From NCBI GenBank assembly GCA_029721515.1, contig CM056566.1:23723269-23787268 (forward strand): a stretch of 64,000 nt of DNA. The letters run 5' to 3'. The notes under the pieces are model-generated. The model saw nothing but the letters and a program-made list of their open reading frames with translations, was not told where the DNA came from and searched no databases. This DNA is from Synanceia verrucosa. Taxonomy: Eukaryota > Chordata > Actinopteri > Perciformes > Synanceiidae. The position numbers and the translations under genes are program-made. Positions within the stretch are counted from its first letter, which is position 1, and each line of letters opens with the position of its first letter. Positions 10,832 through 22,662 of the stretch are shown here, piece by piece.

Positions 10832-13800
10832 CTAATAGTCCTCGTCCTCAGAGTCACTGTCCTTTCGTGTAGGAAGCGAACTTCTGATCGATGACATCAG
10901 CTTGTCTTCGATTTGCTTCTTGGGGTTTTCCTCCAGGTCCGTCTTCACCGCTCCAGTCTCTGATAACCTCCACTCCAGCTCTGGATGGGACAATTCATAA
11001 AATGAGAAGACATGTACAGGACAGTTTGTCCACATTGTCTGACTAAAACTGTAATAAATAACCAAGAAGAGCTTTATTGTTTGAAGACATGAGGGACTTT
11101 GACTTGGTGACATAAAGCTTACGGTGCTCACATAAAAGAGACAAGAAATATAAAAATATATATAAATATAATATATAAAAAATATAAAAAAAAATATATA
11201 AAAATAGGGACATATATTTTCTAATTCAAGTGCTATGTACAGTTAAAAGACGTCAACTGTTAGAATATAAAACATGAACACTGGGATTCAATAAGTCTAC
11301 AAAATGTTTCCCTTAAGTATGGAGTCATAAAAGTGCTATAAAAAATAATAAAAAACAAAAGAATAATAACTAAATAAATAAAGGCCTAACAAAAATAATA
11401 ATAAAAATATATAGTGGAATAAAAATCTAATAAAATAGAGTAAAACAATATAGAAAATTTAAAAATAAATAAAAGAGTAAGGGAAAATAATGGGATAATA
11501 ATAAGGAGAAACTACATTTTTGGGGGGAAATGTATGGAAAACTGGTAATTCGTGATTTTAATAAATATGTATATATATATAAATACAGAAATAAATGAAC
11601 AAATAAAGGTGAATTTCTTTTCCAGATTTAAAAGAAAAAATCCCTACTTTAGATCCTCTGAATGTTTTGAAGGGTTAAATCATGTGTTCAAAGTTCAAAT
11701 TCAGGCTTTGTGTCGCCTCCTACCTTCAACTTTGAGGTTCATCCCACCGAAGACCAGCGGCCCGATGAACTGGGCCTTCATCTCTCCGTCTCTGTAGACG
11801 AAGACTGTGGGCAGGTTGCGGTCAGGGTAGTTAGGGATGCAGGTGGTGGAGATGGACTTGAGGAACTTGGTCTGAGGAAACTTCCTGGCCAACGTGCTCA
11901 GGTGCTGGTTGATGAGGGAGCACAGAGGGATGCTGGGAGTGGAAACATCACACAGACCTGTCAGTGCTGCTGGTTAAGTGTCATTAGGGTCAAAGGTCAA
12001 GTTAAACAATCACTCTAGTCCAAGGCTTAGTCTCCAACTGATCATTTTAGTCCAACGTTTTACATTTCTGCTGGATAAATTACTTCAATAACGGTTTAAA
12101 AAAAGGTTATTTACTGTCATTCAACGAATTCATTGATAGATTTGCTACAAAAAATATTAATATTAATATGTCATCATCTACTACTGTCTATATAAAGATA
12201 AAGAGATGTAATGTCTACCTGAGTCTGTGATATATCACAGTATTAATATATATCATATTTAACTATTGTCTATGTACACATATAGAGGAGTAATGTCTAC
12301 CTGAGTCTATGATATATCACAGTATTAATATATCATATTTAACTATTGTCTATGTAAAGATACAGAGGAGTAATGTCTACCTGAGTCTATGATATATCAC
12401 AGTATTAATATATCATATTTAACTATTGTCTATGTAAAGATATAGAGGAGTAATGTCTACCTGAGTCTATGATATATCACAGTATTAATATATCATATTT
12501 AACTATTGTCTATGTAAAGATACAGAGGAGTAATGTCTACCTGAGTCTATGATATATCACAGTATTAATATATCATATTTAACTATTGTCTATGTAAAGA
12601 TATAGAGGAGTAATGTCTACCTGAGTCTATGATATATCACAGTATTAATATATCATATTTAACTATTGTCTATGTAAAGATATAGAGGAGTAATGTCTAC
12701 CTGAGTCTATGATATATCACAGTATTAATATATCATATTTAACTATTGTCTATGTAAAGATATAGAGGAGTAATGTCTACCTGAGTCTATGATATATCAC
12801 AGTATTAATATATCATATTTAACTATTGTCTATGTAAAGATATAGAGGAGTAATGTCTACCTGAGTCTATGATATATCACAGTATTAATATATCATATTT
12901 AACTATTGTCTATGTAAAGATATAGAGGAGTAATGTCTACCTGAGTCTATGATATATCACAGTATTAATATATCATATTTAACTATTGTCTATGTAAAGA
13001 TATAGAGGAGTAATGTCTACCTGAGTCTATGATATATCACAGTATTAATATATCATATTTAACTATTGTCTATGTAAAGATATAGAGGAGTAATGTCTAC
13101 CTGAGTCTATGATATATCACAGTATTAATATATCATATTTAACTATTGTCTATGTAAAGATATAGAGGAGTAATGTCTACCTGAGTCTATGATATATCAC
13201 AGTATTAATATATCATATTTAACTATTGTCTATGTAAAGATATAGAGGAGTAATGTCTACCTGAGTCTATGATATATCACAGTATTAATATATCATATTT
13301 AACTATTGTCTATGTAAAGATATAGAGGAGTAATGTCTACCTGAGTCTATGATATATCACAGTATTAATATATCATATTTAACTATTGTCTATGTAAAGA
13401 TATAGAGGAGTAATGTCTACCTGAGTCTATGATATATCACAGTATTAATATATCATATTTAACTATTGTCTATGTAAAGATATAGAGGAGTAATGTCTAC
13501 CTGAGTCTATGATATATCACAGTATTAATATATCATATTTAACTATTGTCTATGTAAAGATACATAGAGAGTAATGTAATGTCTACGTCTGATCACAGTA
13601 TTAATATATCATATTTAACTATTGTCTATGTAAACATATAGAGGAGTAATGTCTACCTGAGTCTATGATATATCACAGTATTAATATATATCATATTTAA
13701 CTATTGTCTATGTAAACATATAGAGGAGTAATGTCTACCTGAGTCTATGATATATCACAGTATTAATATATCATATTTAACTATTGTCTATGTAAAGATA

Positions 13801-16800
13801 TAGAGGAGTAATGTCTACCTGAATCTATGATATATCACAGTATTAATATATCATATTTAACTATTGTCTATGTAAAGATACAGAGGAGTAATGTCTACCT
13901 GAGTCTATGATATATCACAGTATTAATATATCATATTTAACTATTGTCTATGTAAAGATATAGAGGAGTAATGTCTACCTGAGTCTATGATATATCACAG
14001 TATTAATATATCATATTTAACTATTGTCTATGTAAAGATACAGAGGAGTAATGTCTACCTGAGTCTATGATATATCACAGTATTAATATATCATATTTAA
14101 CTATTGTCTATGTAAAGATATAGAGGAGTAATGTCTACCTGAGTCTATGATATATCACAGTATTAATATATCATATTTAACTATTGTCTATGTAAAGATA
14201 TAGAGGAGTAATGTCTACCTGAGTCTATGATATATCACAGTATTAATATATCATATTTAACTATTGTCTATGTAAAGATATAGAGGAGTAATGTCTACCT
14301 GAACAGAGAATGAAGTCGCTCTCCCTCTGCGTGTGTTGAATCAGAGCTTCTCTGTGCTTTGTTGACTGGCTAGCGCTCTTCTCATCATGTGGAGCCTCTA
14401 GATACTGAATTTAACACCTTTAAGAGTTTAGGGTTTAAGATCTCCTTCTCCTGGGCATTCAAATTTTAGATTGAGGTTTTCCCAAAACATAGGAAGAAAA
14501 ATTAGTTTTGTTTGAAAGTTGTTATTTTTTTTGCCATGCTAACTTTTTAACATATAAAATATAAATTATTCCATTCAAAATGCCGCTATTTGTTGAAAAT
14601 GTTACATATCTAAAATGTTGATTGAAAATAATGTGAAGGGTTTTATAAGAGGACAGAAAACATTCAACCCTGAGAGGATCTAATGCTACTTTAAAGGGTC
14701 AAAACCACAAGAGAAATAACATTCAAACTAGCACTATTGCTTGGTGTGCTTTGCTTTCTGCATCCATGTCTGTTCAATTTTTGTTTTTCTCTGTTAGCAT
14801 TTGTGTTAAAATGTCCTAATTAGCACATATGGCCCAAACATATAGCACCAAAATCTAAATCAGTTCATCCTTAAGTCCAACCGGACGTTTGAGGCAGCTT
14901 TGAAAAGATTTCCCCCACTCGTTTCTGAGATATGGCGGTCGTAAGAGTGGGACGGACGGACGGACGGACGGACAACCCAAAATCCTGATATCAAAAACTC
15001 AACGCTAACATCTTCTGCCCTTTTAGGCACAAGATAATTTTACCCTGTGCTAGTTTGATTACTTTATTCTGGTGGATGGCCTACCCTGCTTTGTAGAGGT
15101 GCAGCACCACCCAGATGCCTTCTCCAGCCTTGTTGACCTCCTTGATGTAGTCCTGCCCTGAGATCTCCACCACCTCCCCGAACACGTTCTTCACCTGCAT
15201 CGCCTTCCACTCTGCAAGACGCTTCTGTCTGCAAGGAGTTTGTCATGTCTGTTATTATGTTTAGATATAAAAGCCATCATGTAAAAGCTGGTCTGAGGTG
15301 CAATCTGACACAGTAACAGTACAATGTTCATGACTAGTCTACCTACATAACCTCCACTCACCTGTACATCTCAATGGCGGCTTCGTCGTCTTCACCAAAC
15401 TCATCTTCATTCTCCTCCAGTTCTTCCAGTGTCATGTCCTCATATGTTTTGACTGTTAACAGTCACAGCAGCCGATCATTTTAATGGGGTTTAACTAATA
15501 TATCATATCATATTCATATCTGTGAGTAAAACCAAAACCATGAGGTAAACTGAGTTACACTTTAAACTCCTGTTTTGTGAGGTGGAAGCAACAAAGAAAC
15601 ACTGATAGACAATCAGAACTGCCTCTCTCACCGACAGACTGCTGCTGGAGGGCCAGCTCCTCCTCTTCATCATCTTTAGGTACCTCTTTGGGAGGAAGGA
15701 TGCCTTTCTTCCTCAGGATATCATTCCACTCTGTGTCTGCATTCGGGTCCTGGGTGGAAACCAAAGCCTCAGTTTCAGTTTACAGTGTTACAGCATCTTC
15801 TCGAACTTTAAGTATCATTTATACTGCAGAAGACGTTACTGTTGTTTTAACTGTCAAGGTGACATAAAAAGTGGGACTAGTTGCTGACAAAACAAATAAC
15901 TGAGAATGAGTTATTTTCATGTCAAGATTTCCTTTAAACACTTTTTGTAATTCTGATAAATAAGCTATTTATTCTCCTTCTTTTTTCCAGTCAACTGTTG
16001 CACACAACTTTCCTTCGGCAGGAATAAAGTTTATCTTATCTCCAGTCCAGTTAATGATGTGGGCTTCATCGATAATTGGAGCAGTTTCTGGGGAAAACCT
16101 GGTCTGATGAGGAGAGACTGCATCCATCCTACTTTGGAAGGAGCAGCTCTCATTTCTAGAAACATGGCCAAGTTTATTAGTCAACCTAACCCATGACAAC
16201 CCAGGGTTGAGACCAGGAGACAGAGTTGTAGTTTAACACACTTCTCTGTGCTTCCATTAGAGCAGTCACCCACCCAGAACCCCATAGAAACGGTGTCTGT
16301 CCCACGACCACTGAAATCAGTTCAATCCATAGTAAACAAAAGGGGAGTTGAACAAAATAATTTAATAAAAATTAAATCCACTGCTGAAATAGATAATCAG
16401 GACAGGAGAATTAAATGTGGACTTTTAAATATCAGGTCATTATCATCTAAAGCTCTACTAGTAAATGAATTAATATCAGATAACCAGGTTGATTTATTTT
16501 GTCTTACTGAAACCTGGTTGTGTCAAGATGATTATGTCAGCCTGAATGAATCCACTCCTCCTAGTCATATTAATACTCATATTCCTAGAGATACAGGCCG
16601 TGGAGGAGGAGTTGCAGCCATTTTTGATTCTAGTCTATCGATCAAACCTAAACCTAAATTAAATTATAAGTCTTTTGAAAGCCTGGTTCTTAGTCTTTCT
16701 CATCTTAAATGGAAAACAGAGAAACCAGTTTTATTTGTTATATAGTGCCGTGCTCCAGGTCCATATTCTGAATTTATATCTGAGTTCTCTGAGTTTTTAT

Positions 16801-19800
16801 CAACTTTAGTCCTGAGAACTGATAAAGTAATTGTGTAGGTGACTTTAACATTCATGTGGACGTTGACAGTGACAGCCTTGGTACTGCTTTAATCTCGCTG
16901 TTAGATTCAATTGGCTTCTGTCAGAAATTTCATGAACCAACTCACTGTTTTAACCATACACTCGACCTGGTCCTGACCTACGGCATTGAAGTAGAACATT
17001 TATCAGTCCACCAACAGAATTCCTTCCTATCAGACCATTACTTGTTAACCTTTGAATTTTTTCTTCTGGACTACACTCCATCAGGTAAATCCATGTACAC
17101 TAGATGTTTATCTGAAAGTGCTGTAGCCAAGTTTAAGGATATAATTCCATTAGCTTTTAATTCAATACCTAATATCAATATACTTGAGGGCTCAGACTTC
17201 AGTCCTACTCAAATTGATAATTTGGTAGATAGTGCTACAGACTCTCTGCGAGCATCTCTAGACTCTGTTGCTCCTCTAAAAGAAGATAGTAAAGCATAGA
17301 AAGCTGGCTCCATGGTATAACCCTCACACCGCAGTTTAAAGCAAGCAGCAAGAAGATTTGAAAGGAAGTATGGCGTAACCGGTCTGCAAGCTGCCTCGCT
17401 GGACTGGCATGATAGTTTGAAGGCTTATAGGAAGGCTCTCCGTAAGGCCAGAGCAGCTTATTATTCATCATTAATAGAGGAAAATAAAAACAACCCCAGG
17501 TTTCTTTTCAGCACTGTAGCCAAGCTGACAGTGAGCTACAGCTCTATTGAACCATCTATTCCACAACCCTCAGTAGTAGTGACTTCATGAGCTTCTTTAA
17601 TGAGAGAAGATTATAACTATTAGGGAGAAAATCAGTCACACTGTGCCTTTGACTGAAACTGCTTTGTCTTTAAACACACAGGAAGCATAGGACTCATGGA
17701 AGAACTTGATGTATACTTGGACTGCTTTTCTCTCATAGACCTCCACAAACTGACTTCATTGATTTCCTCATCTAAGCCTTCTACCTGTCTCTTAGATCCC
17801 ATCCCAACTTCACTGCTTAAAGAAGCTTTACCGTTACTGAGCACCTCTTTATTAAACATGATCAACTTATCTTTGCTGTCAGGCTATGTACCTCAGTCAT
17901 TTAAAGTAGTCATTAATCAAACCTCTTCTGAAGAAGCCCGGTCTTGATCCAGAGGTTTTAGCCAACTATAGACCAATATCCAACCTTCCTTTTCTCTCTA
18001 AGATCCTTGAGAAAGCAGTGTGCAGTCAGCTGTGTGACTTCCTCCAGAACAATAATCTATTTGAGGACTTTCAGTCAGGATTTAGAAAATATCATTAGCA
18101 CCGAGACCGCTCTGGTGAAAATTACTAATGACCTGCTAATTAAGGCGTCAGACCATGGACTCGTCTCAGTACTTGTCTTGTTAGATCTTAGCGCTGCTTT
18201 TGATACTATTGACCACCATATCCTGTTGCAGAGATTAGAACATTTAACTGGCATCAGAGGAACTGCTTTAAGCTGGTTCAAATCCTACTTATCGGATCGA
18301 TCACAGTTTGTTCACATTAATGATGAGTCCTCCATGCAGTCCATAGTCAGTTATGGAGTTCCTCAAGGTTCTGTGCTTGGGCCTATTCTATTTACTTTAT
18401 ATATGCTTCCTTTAGGCAATGTTATCAGGAAACACTCCATAAACTTTCACTGTTATGCAGATGATACTCAGCTATATTTGTCATTTTAAGTCAGACGAAT
18501 CCAGCCAGTTAGCTAAACTCCAAACATGTCTTCAGGATATAAAAACTTGGATGGCGCACAATTTCTTGTTGTTAAATTCAGATAAAACTGAGGTTATTCT
18601 AATTGGCCCTGAAAATCTCAGAAATAACCTATCTAATGACTTATTTACTCTAGGTGGCCGTACCAGCCTCGAACACCACTGTAAGGAATCTAGGGTAATT
18701 TTGACCAAGATATGTCCTTCAACGTCCACATGAAACATACAGCTAGAACAGCTTTTTTTTTATCTGCGTAACATTGCAAAATTAAGGCATATTCTCTCCC
18801 AAAACGATGCAGAAAAATTAGTCCATGCATTTGTAACTTCCAGGCTGGACTATTGTAACTCGTTATTATCAGGCTGCCCTAATAAGTCTATCAGGACTCT
18901 CCAGCTGGTCCAGAGCAGCTGCAGCGTGTTCTGACCAGAACCAGGAAAAGAGACCATATTTCTCCGGTGTTAGCCTCTCTGCACTGGCTCCTGTAAAATC
19001 TAGAATAGAATTTTAAAATCCTCCTCCTCACCTACAAGGCACTTAATGGTCAGGCACCATCTTATCTTAAAGAGCTAATAGTGCCTTATAATCCTGCTAG
19101 AACTCTACGCTCTCCAGAATGCAGGACTATTAGCGGTTCCTAGGGTTTATAAAAGTAGAATGGGAGCTAGAGCTTTCAGTTATCAAGCTCCTCTTCTGTG
19201 GAACCAACTCCTCTTTCAGTCCGGAGGCAGACACCATCCCCTTATTCAAGAGTAGGCTTAAGACTTTCCTTTTTGATAGTGCTTATAGTTAGGACTGATC
19301 CAAAGTTGACTCAGGCTGCCTTGGATCAATCCTTAGTTATGCTGCTATAGGTCTAGACTGCCGGGGACTTCCTCTGACACACTGAGCTTCTCTTCTTCTT
19401 CATTTGGATGCCTCCATTAAGTCATTTTACTAACTCATCTTCTTCCCCGAGCCCCTGTGCTCCCAGCTCCCAGGTGTCTGTGAGCTGAGGCTACTTGTTT
19501 GAGAAGGAGTTGATGTCATCCAGGCTTCGTCTGTCCTGATGGTGGTGAGATGGAGAAGAGGCGATGCTGCTAGGTTGTATCTGTTAGAGTAGTGGAGAAG
19601 AGGATGTGTTACTCTTCCTCCCTTTAACACATGCTGCAGATTAGTTTTGTGCCTCGTAGTCCCTGTGCGTTCTCATCTCACAGGTATCCATGGATCCAGT
19701 CTACCTGGTGGAGTAGTGGTTGTGCAGACCAGTCAGGCTTCATCTTCTGGTTCTGAGTGACGTGGTGGTGATGAGGTCATCCTGCGGAGGTTTCTCCTGT

Positions 19801-20817
19801 TTGGTGTGGTGGAGTGGAAGATGTGCTGCCCAGGCTTCTTCTGGTTGGCATGGTGGAGAGGACGACATGCTTCTCATCCTTTGCTGATAGCTTGATGATG
19901 CTCTTCATCCCCTTGGACACTCTCATACAATTCTATATATACACACTGTATATTAGCTGTTGTTATATTGAGTTGGACATTTCCATACAATTTTGTATGT
20001 TAGTGTTAATGTGTTTTCATTGTTGTTATATGTAGTGTTAATGTGTTTTCATTGTTGTTATTCTGTACACATGGCATCTATTGCACGTCTGTCCATCCTG
20101 GAAGAGGGATCCCTCCTCTGTTGCTCTTCCTGAGGTTTCTTCCGTTTCTTTTTCCCTGTTAAAAGGTTTTTTTTTTGGGGAGTTTTTCCTTAGTCGATGC
20201 GAGGGTCATTGTAAAGGACAGAGGGTGTCATATCCTGTACAGATTGTAAAGCCCAATGAGGCAAATTCATAATTTGTGATATTGGGCTATACAAATAAAG
20301 TTGACTTGACTTGACTTGACTTATCTCATAATAATAATAATAATAATAGTGATAACAATAATAATAATAAAGCATGTACCACAGAAATCTAAATATCCAA
20401 TGCTTGTGCTGTTTATTCATTTATTTTCTTATTACTTACAGTTTTATATAACTAAATATTTGAAGACTGGCTAAATGATGACTAGAAAACATTATACTAC
20501 TTAGGTTTCTGTTGAACAACTAATCGGTTAATCACTAATTTGTTTTAGCTCTTGTACCAGTTGATTTCAAATCAAACTGTCTTTTCTTTGTGCCTCTCTG
20601 ATAAATTTTATGCTAGCTTTAGCTAGCCAGCTAACAGGGAAGCTAACACTAAGCTAATAAATTCTACGCCCAGCTTCACTGCTGGCTAAGATTCAAAGCT
20701 TTGCTCTGACAGTATCTCAACATAAAACACCGCAATTAACGGACGTTAACTTGTCTTATTTACCAAAGTCAGAAAACACAGCATTTAAACATGTTATAAA
20801 GGTTAACTAACCTGCAT
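10832..20817 (-). CDS. pdcl3: Phosducin-like protein 3
   Basis: Thioredoxin-fold cochaperone that binds the cytosolic chaperonin CCT/TRiC and modulates folding of actin, tubulin and other clients; human PDCL3 also stabilises VEGFR2. Exons on the - strand: 20812-20817, 15632-15749, 15362-15452, 15085-15228, 11724-11932 and 10832-10980; phases are consistent and give 238 aa (human is 239). The first coding exon is only ATG CAG, followed by donor GTTAGT. Exon 2 continues DPNADTEWNDILRKKGILPP, a family signature. Exon 3 is acidic (YEDMTLEELEENEDEFGEDD). Exons 4-5 hold the thioredoxin-like core, including CIPNYPDRNLPTVFVYRDGE, without a CxxC redox pair, as is usual for phosducins. The C-terminus is acidic (DSDSEDEDY). 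It is convergent with nms. Kozak context is good (A at -3). Confidence 0.95.
12176..14301. repeat. 80-bp AT-rich minisatellite, about 26 copies, in pdcl3 intron 4
   Basis: The unit contains TAATGTCTACCTGAGTC, TATGATATATCACAG, TATTAATATATCATATTT and AACTATTGTCTATGTAAAGA, then TATAGAGGAG or TACAGAGGAG. The period is 80 bases. Copies in about 12600-13560 look identical. Copies at both edges carry substitutions (TACAG for TATAG, ACATA for AGATA) and one near 13560-13600 has a small deletion and insertion. The array fills most of the 3.15-kb intron between pdcl3 exons 4 and 5. Each unit contains the palindrome TGATATATCA. Confidence 0.97.
14302..15084. repeat. Rest of pdcl3 intron 4, including a (GGAC)n-linked dispersed repeat
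   Basis: AT-rich sequence with no exon. At about 14880-15000 a segment reads TTTCTGAGATATGGCGGTC, then AAGAGTGGGA, then about five GGAC units. This arrangement (an 'agatat' block followed by a GGAC array and ACAACCC) is common in animal dispersed repeats, probably a retroelement 3' tail. The family was not identified. Confidence 0.4.
16102..16195 (+). pseudogene. LINE ORF1 fragment, SGNH-esterase-like C-terminus
   Basis: The + strand encodes LMRRDCIHPTLEGAALISRN followed by MAKFIS and then a stop. The D-x-x-H pattern with HPT and GAALIS is like the last conserved block of SGNH/GDSL esterases found in ORF1 of L2 and CR1 elements. Everything upstream of about 15965 is absent, so only the end of ORF1 survives. 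Confidence 0.55.
16410..18490 (+). pseudogene. LINE ORF2 (endonuclease and reverse transcriptase), broken
   Basis: ORF2 would make the apurinic-type endonuclease that nicks the target and the reverse transcriptase that copies the RNA. Pieces are visible in successive frames: 16410-16745 (endonuclease N-half), 16856-17299 (endonuclease C-half with LSDHYLLTFEF), 17696-17947 (RT start) and 18007-18489 (RT fingers and palm with YADD). The breaks between them are single-base shifts and nonsense changes, so this is a dead copy. Its remaining C-terminal part runs to about 19280. Confidence 0.85.
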
Positions 20818-21185
20818 TTTGACAGATGAAATCACACCACCGCTCTCCTCTTAGCCACGGAAACAGAAAGGACCGGAGGCGAACTGATTCCGGTGGAAAA
20901 CAAGGAGCTACGAATGTCTTAAATAACTTTAAAATGCGTTTTAAATCAAATAAAATCACTATTACTACATGAATTTTACGGTGGATACAAAATGTATGTT
21001 TTTTTATTGTTTCATGTTGTACTACAGCTCAGTAATTTCTGTTCAAAAAGGTGCGGAACACAGGCGTTGTGGGGTAGGACAATAACAAAAGTGACACCAA
21101 CTTCCTTTTGCGGCTCAATATGACCATATAAGGAGCGAGAGCGCAGCATTCCGTTTGAGCGAAACCAAACAGGTGCTGTGGCTGC

Positions 21186-21190
<5 letters not shown>

Positions 21191-21230
<40 letters not shown>
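21191..21230. repeat. CA microsatellite
   Basis: Twenty uninterrupted CA dinucleotides on the + strand. Confidence 0.97.
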
Positions 21231-21234
<4 letters not shown>

Positions 21235-21386
21235 AGTACTTGTAACAGTTGTTTTTGTTTCTCTAAAAATAAACGTCCTTTACAGAAGAAACTGCTTCTT
21301 ATGTGAAGTTTCTGTACTGATAACCACATTACTAAATGCTGACTCAAGACACTGGACTTTTATCATTATGAAGTCACTGGAGTGTC

Positions 21387-21388
<2 letters not shown>

Positions 21389-21430
<42 letters not shown>
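21389..21430. repeat. TA microsatellite
   Basis: About 20 TA dinucleotides. Self-complementary and able to form a cruciform. Confidence 0.95.
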
Positions 21431-21433
<3 letters not shown>

Positions 21434-22058
21434 CATCAACATATTAGACAATGAATTCATTTAACATACTAGATATATAAATGCTTGTTGATGACCTTGA
21501 CGTCTTGATGCGGACATTCCAGAGGAAACTCCACACAGAAAGGCCTTATTTTGATTTAAGGATAATTCCAGCAGTGTTGTGTTTTTTCAGCATTACGTAA
21601 CTGTAGATCATTTTTCCAATAATTAAAAAAAAAAAAAGTTTAAAAGATATTTTCATTTTGTGGTGCATGCATTTGAAAATGCTCTTTGTGAGGATTAGTG
21701 GTACAACTTAATAATAAAGTGAGTTGTAATTAATGCCAGAAATTAGAATCATCATAATTAGTTGGGAGTAAATCTGACCTCTGACCTTCTGGTTCAATAT
21801 TAATGTGTTAACGACTCATTTTATAATTAAATACTTCTTGTATAGTTGAAAACAAACTTTATTATTAACTTATTTACATGTTTAATTACAGATTACTTTG
21901 GCTGTTGCTTGACATGAAGTGTTACAAATTTTATTAATGATGACATTTAAAACCAAGTTATTAGTTATTAGTAAGACACTCGTTATTCTTTATAAATTAA
22001 CTTGACTATTAATGAGCCACCCAACATCAAATAAACGGTTTGTAGAGTTAGTAAATTA

Positions 22059-22064
22059 TTTATT
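22059..22064 (-). terminator. tbc1d8: Probable tbc1d8 poly(A) signal
   Basis: AATAAA on the - strand, about 250 bases downstream of the tbc1d8 stop codon at 22315-22317. It implies a short 3' UTR ending near 22040. Confidence 0.5.
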
Positions 22065-22314
22065 GACCTTTAATGGAGTGATAACAAAGAGTGAAAGTGG
22101 TCAGCAGGCATTGTCATGGTGACGTAGGAAAGAGATAATTAACAGTTTCTCCAGCTTTTTGACTCATTTCTGGTGCTGCTCCAGAAATGGGTCAGTCAGG
22201 GGTCAAAAGGTCAAATGAGTCCAGTGATCCAGTGAATGTCAAAGCGGACTTTAAGGCTTTTTAAGACTCTTTAAGTCACTCTGTGTGAAATGACACTGAT
22301 GGTTTGCTTCACAG

Positions 22315-22662
22315 TCATCTGGTCCCCAGTGTGAGCAGACCAGCCCTCTGGTGATACTGTTTCTCTTTGGCTGCCGCCATTTTCATGGAAAGATCCACCG
22401 GCTTCTCAAAGAAGTTCACCAGCGTCTGTTCGGTGAGCAGCGACGCCAGGATCTGAGCGAAACTGACCGTCCACTCGCTGTCGCCGGCGTCCTCGGCAGT
22501 CGCCCCGGCGACCTCCGACCCGGCGCTGTGTCCGCGGTGGCTGGCCTCGCCGATCTGCAACACCAGACTGGTTACCGTGGCGATGGCCTGGAAGAGGTCG
22601 TTCTCCTCCGGGTCGCCGTGGAACAGGCTGTAGAGTGTTTTACAGAACTGGATGAACTCTCT
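22315..22662 (-). CDS. tbc1d8: tbc1d8 last exon, conserved C-terminal region
   Basis: This 116-codon exon (residues 1001-1115, then stop) begins REFIQFCKTLYSLF and carries EWTVSFAQILASLLTEQTLV, then NFFEKPVDL, a block conserved across the TBC1D8/TBC1D9 group. The middle (SHRGHSAGSEVAGATAEDAG) is a short low-complexity linker, much shorter than the human counterpart. Confidence 0.92.
   Translation of the reverse strand, partial: REFIQFCKTLYSLFHGDPEENDLFQAIATVTSLVLQIGEASHRGHSAGSEVAGATAEDAGDSEWTVSFAQILASLLTEQTLVNFFEKPVDLSMKMAAAKEKQYHQRAGLLTLGTR

Larger units (their letters stand above)
15965..20325 (+). mobile_element. L2/CR1-clade LINE retrotransposon, 5'-truncated and inactive
   Basis: This non-LTR retrotransposon lies in pdcl3 intron 1, antisense to the gene. 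From 5' to 3' it contains three parts. First is the end of an ORF1 (about 16100-16190) with RDCIHPTLEGAALISRNMA. Next is an endonuclease region (about 16410-17300) with LNIRSLSSKALLVNEL, LTETWL and a GDFNIH-like block. Last is a reverse transcriptase (about 17700-18490) with LLDLSAAFDTIDH, GVPQGSVLGPILFTLY and the catalytic YADDTQLY. A C-terminal region follows to about 19280, then a long 3' UTR. The element ends in a repeated tail, AAAGTTGACTTGACTTGACT (20297-20325), next to AAT-rich sequence. Stops and shifts, for example TAG at 16743 and an inserted T near 18094, inactivate it. The 5' boundary is approximate. Confidence 0.9.
20818..22058. other. Region between pdcl3 5' end and tbc1d8 3' end
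   Basis: The first 100 bases or so are the likely pdcl3 promoter and 5' UTR: relatively GC-rich, with ETS-like TTCCGG near 20890 and several CpGs. The rest is AT-rich and holds a CA microsatellite (21191-21230) and a TA microsatellite (21389-21430). No gene was seen. Confidence 0.5.

Noticed and set aside
15577..15867. + strand frame over pdcl3 exon 2
   Set aside because: Antisense shadow of the acidic pdcl3 exon; poly-Ser comes from the complement of the Glu codons.
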